Shown here: positions 63,711-64,000 of the stretch, one piece after another | Position numbering within the stretch: the stretch's first letter is position 1 | Layout: the number at the start of each line of letters is the position of its first letter | From: Peribacillus butanolivorans | Lineage (GTDB): Bacteria > Bacillota > Bacilli > Bacillales > DSM-1321 | Length of the DNA stretch: 64,000 nt | Direction of reading: 5' to 3' | NCBI RefSeq assembly: GCF_001273755.1 | Contig: NZ_LGYA01000001.1 | Span: 1,525,668-1,589,667 of the forward strand | Made by a program: the position numbers and the translations under genes | The notes under the pieces: generated by a model | The model's input: only the letters and a program-made list of their open reading frames with translations | The model's database searches: none | Told to the model about the DNA's origin: nothing

Positions 63711-64000
63711 AGTGACCCCTGTCAAATAGACAGAAATAAAAAAGACCAATTAAGCAGCCTGAGTTCTATATTGATATGGACTCAGGTTGTTTAATTTTTT
63801 CTGGAAGCGATGATGGTTATAGAATCGAATATACATACTTACAGCACCTCTAACCTCTTCAGAGGTTCGGAAGGAGTTCATATAGAAACACTCCGATTTA
63901 AAGTGGCTGAAGAAATTCTCCATACAAGCGTTATCCCAGCAGTTTCCCTTTCTTGACATACTGGATTGCATCTTATATTTTTTCAATAGGTTATTATATT
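63711..64000 (-). mobile_element. IS3-family insertion element, 3' end
   Basis: From about 63711 the sequence TGACCCCTGTCAAATAGACA looks like a terminal repeat and is followed by the end of a transposase gene; the rest of the element lies beyond the window, so the opposite end cannot be checked. Confidence 0.7.
63750..64000 (-). CDS. IS3-family transposase OrfB, C-terminal part
   Basis: The last 80 or so residues of an IS150/IS3-type integrase: SMSRKGNCWDNACMENFFSH, then FKSECFYMN, which holds the catalytic Glu, and NNLSPYQYRTQAA at the end. The frame stays open to the window edge, so the gene continues beyond it. Confidence 0.9.
   Translation of the reverse strand, partial: YNNLLKKYKMQSSMSRKGNCWDNACMENFFSHFKSECFYMNSFRTSEEVRGAVSMYIRFYNHHRFQKKLNNLSPYQYRTQAA

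Overview
The window reads as chromosome of a low-GC, endospore-forming Firmicute of the Bacillaceae. The evidence is the lexA-yneA-yneB-ynzC-tkt-sirA-yneF block, the ccdA-yneI-ccdC block, a CotD-type coat protein, a Spo0E-type phosphatase, the Spo0A box upstream of sirA, Fur-controlled fbpA/fbpB and AGGAGG-type ribosome sites throughout. The order around lexA and ccdA matches Bacillus subtilis as I recall it, but the rest of the window is mostly accessory. I would not name a species; a Peribacillus, Neobacillus or Cytobacillus-like bacterium is a reasonable guess.

Layout. 0-9 kb: an RND exporter, a DsbA-like oxidoreductase plus nitroreductase unit behind two GTAACT palindromes, a beta-lactamase-like serine hydrolase, and a Fur-box operon of flavodoxin, fbpA and fbpB. 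9-17 kb: cotD, a formiminoglutamase (hutG) divergent from a LysR regulator, orphan and lipoprotein genes, a secreted protein of unknown function next to a VanW-domain protein, and remnants of a subtilase and an scoB gene. 17-24 kb: an antibiotic-resistance type ABC-F gene behind a transcription attenuator, then an apparent L-ATC to L-cysteine operon (ATC hydrolase, carbamoylase, sodium symporter) with a divergent LysR regulator. 24-29 kb: a patchwork of truncated hisC, small orphan genes, a 38-bp direct repeat tied to 20-bp tandem units, and five copies of a CTAAC/GTTAG intergenic motif. 29-33 kb: pyruvate oxidase and CopC/CopD. 33-36.3 kb: decayed genes, a tRNA-like gene of 195 nt, and a small prophage immunity remnant. 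37-41 kb: Nudix hydrolase, secreted lipase, small membrane protein, broken DUF3006 gene. 41-46.4 kb: the conserved SOS/tkt/sirA block.

46.5-61.6 kb: about 15 kb lying between yneF and ccdA, beginning with a broken tyrosine recombinase. It holds fragments of a sigma-54 activator and a symporter, a stand-alone GTP cyclohydrolase II, a transporter plus 2-hydroxyacid dehydrogenase pair, an Rrf2-headed redox cluster (IDEAL protein, thioredoxin, old yellow enzyme), a large secreted metallophosphoesterase, a DoxX gene with MhqR-like operators, a polysaccharide deacetylase and a Spo0E-like phosphatase. 61.8-63.7 kb: ccdA-yneI-ccdC. The window ends inside an IS3-family element.

Themes. Several units look devoted to thiol, quinone or redox stress (DsbA/nitroreductase, Rrf2/thioredoxin/OYE, DoxX, copCD), each with its own operator type. 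Reading intergenic DNA in all frames also shows an unusual number of gene remnants: subtilase, scoB, hisC, DUF4183, DUF3006, integrase, sigma-54 activator, symporter, luciferase-like monooxygenase, NlpC/P60 and others. No CRISPR array, rRNA operon or complete mobile element was seen. All identifications are from reading sequence by eye; no search was run.
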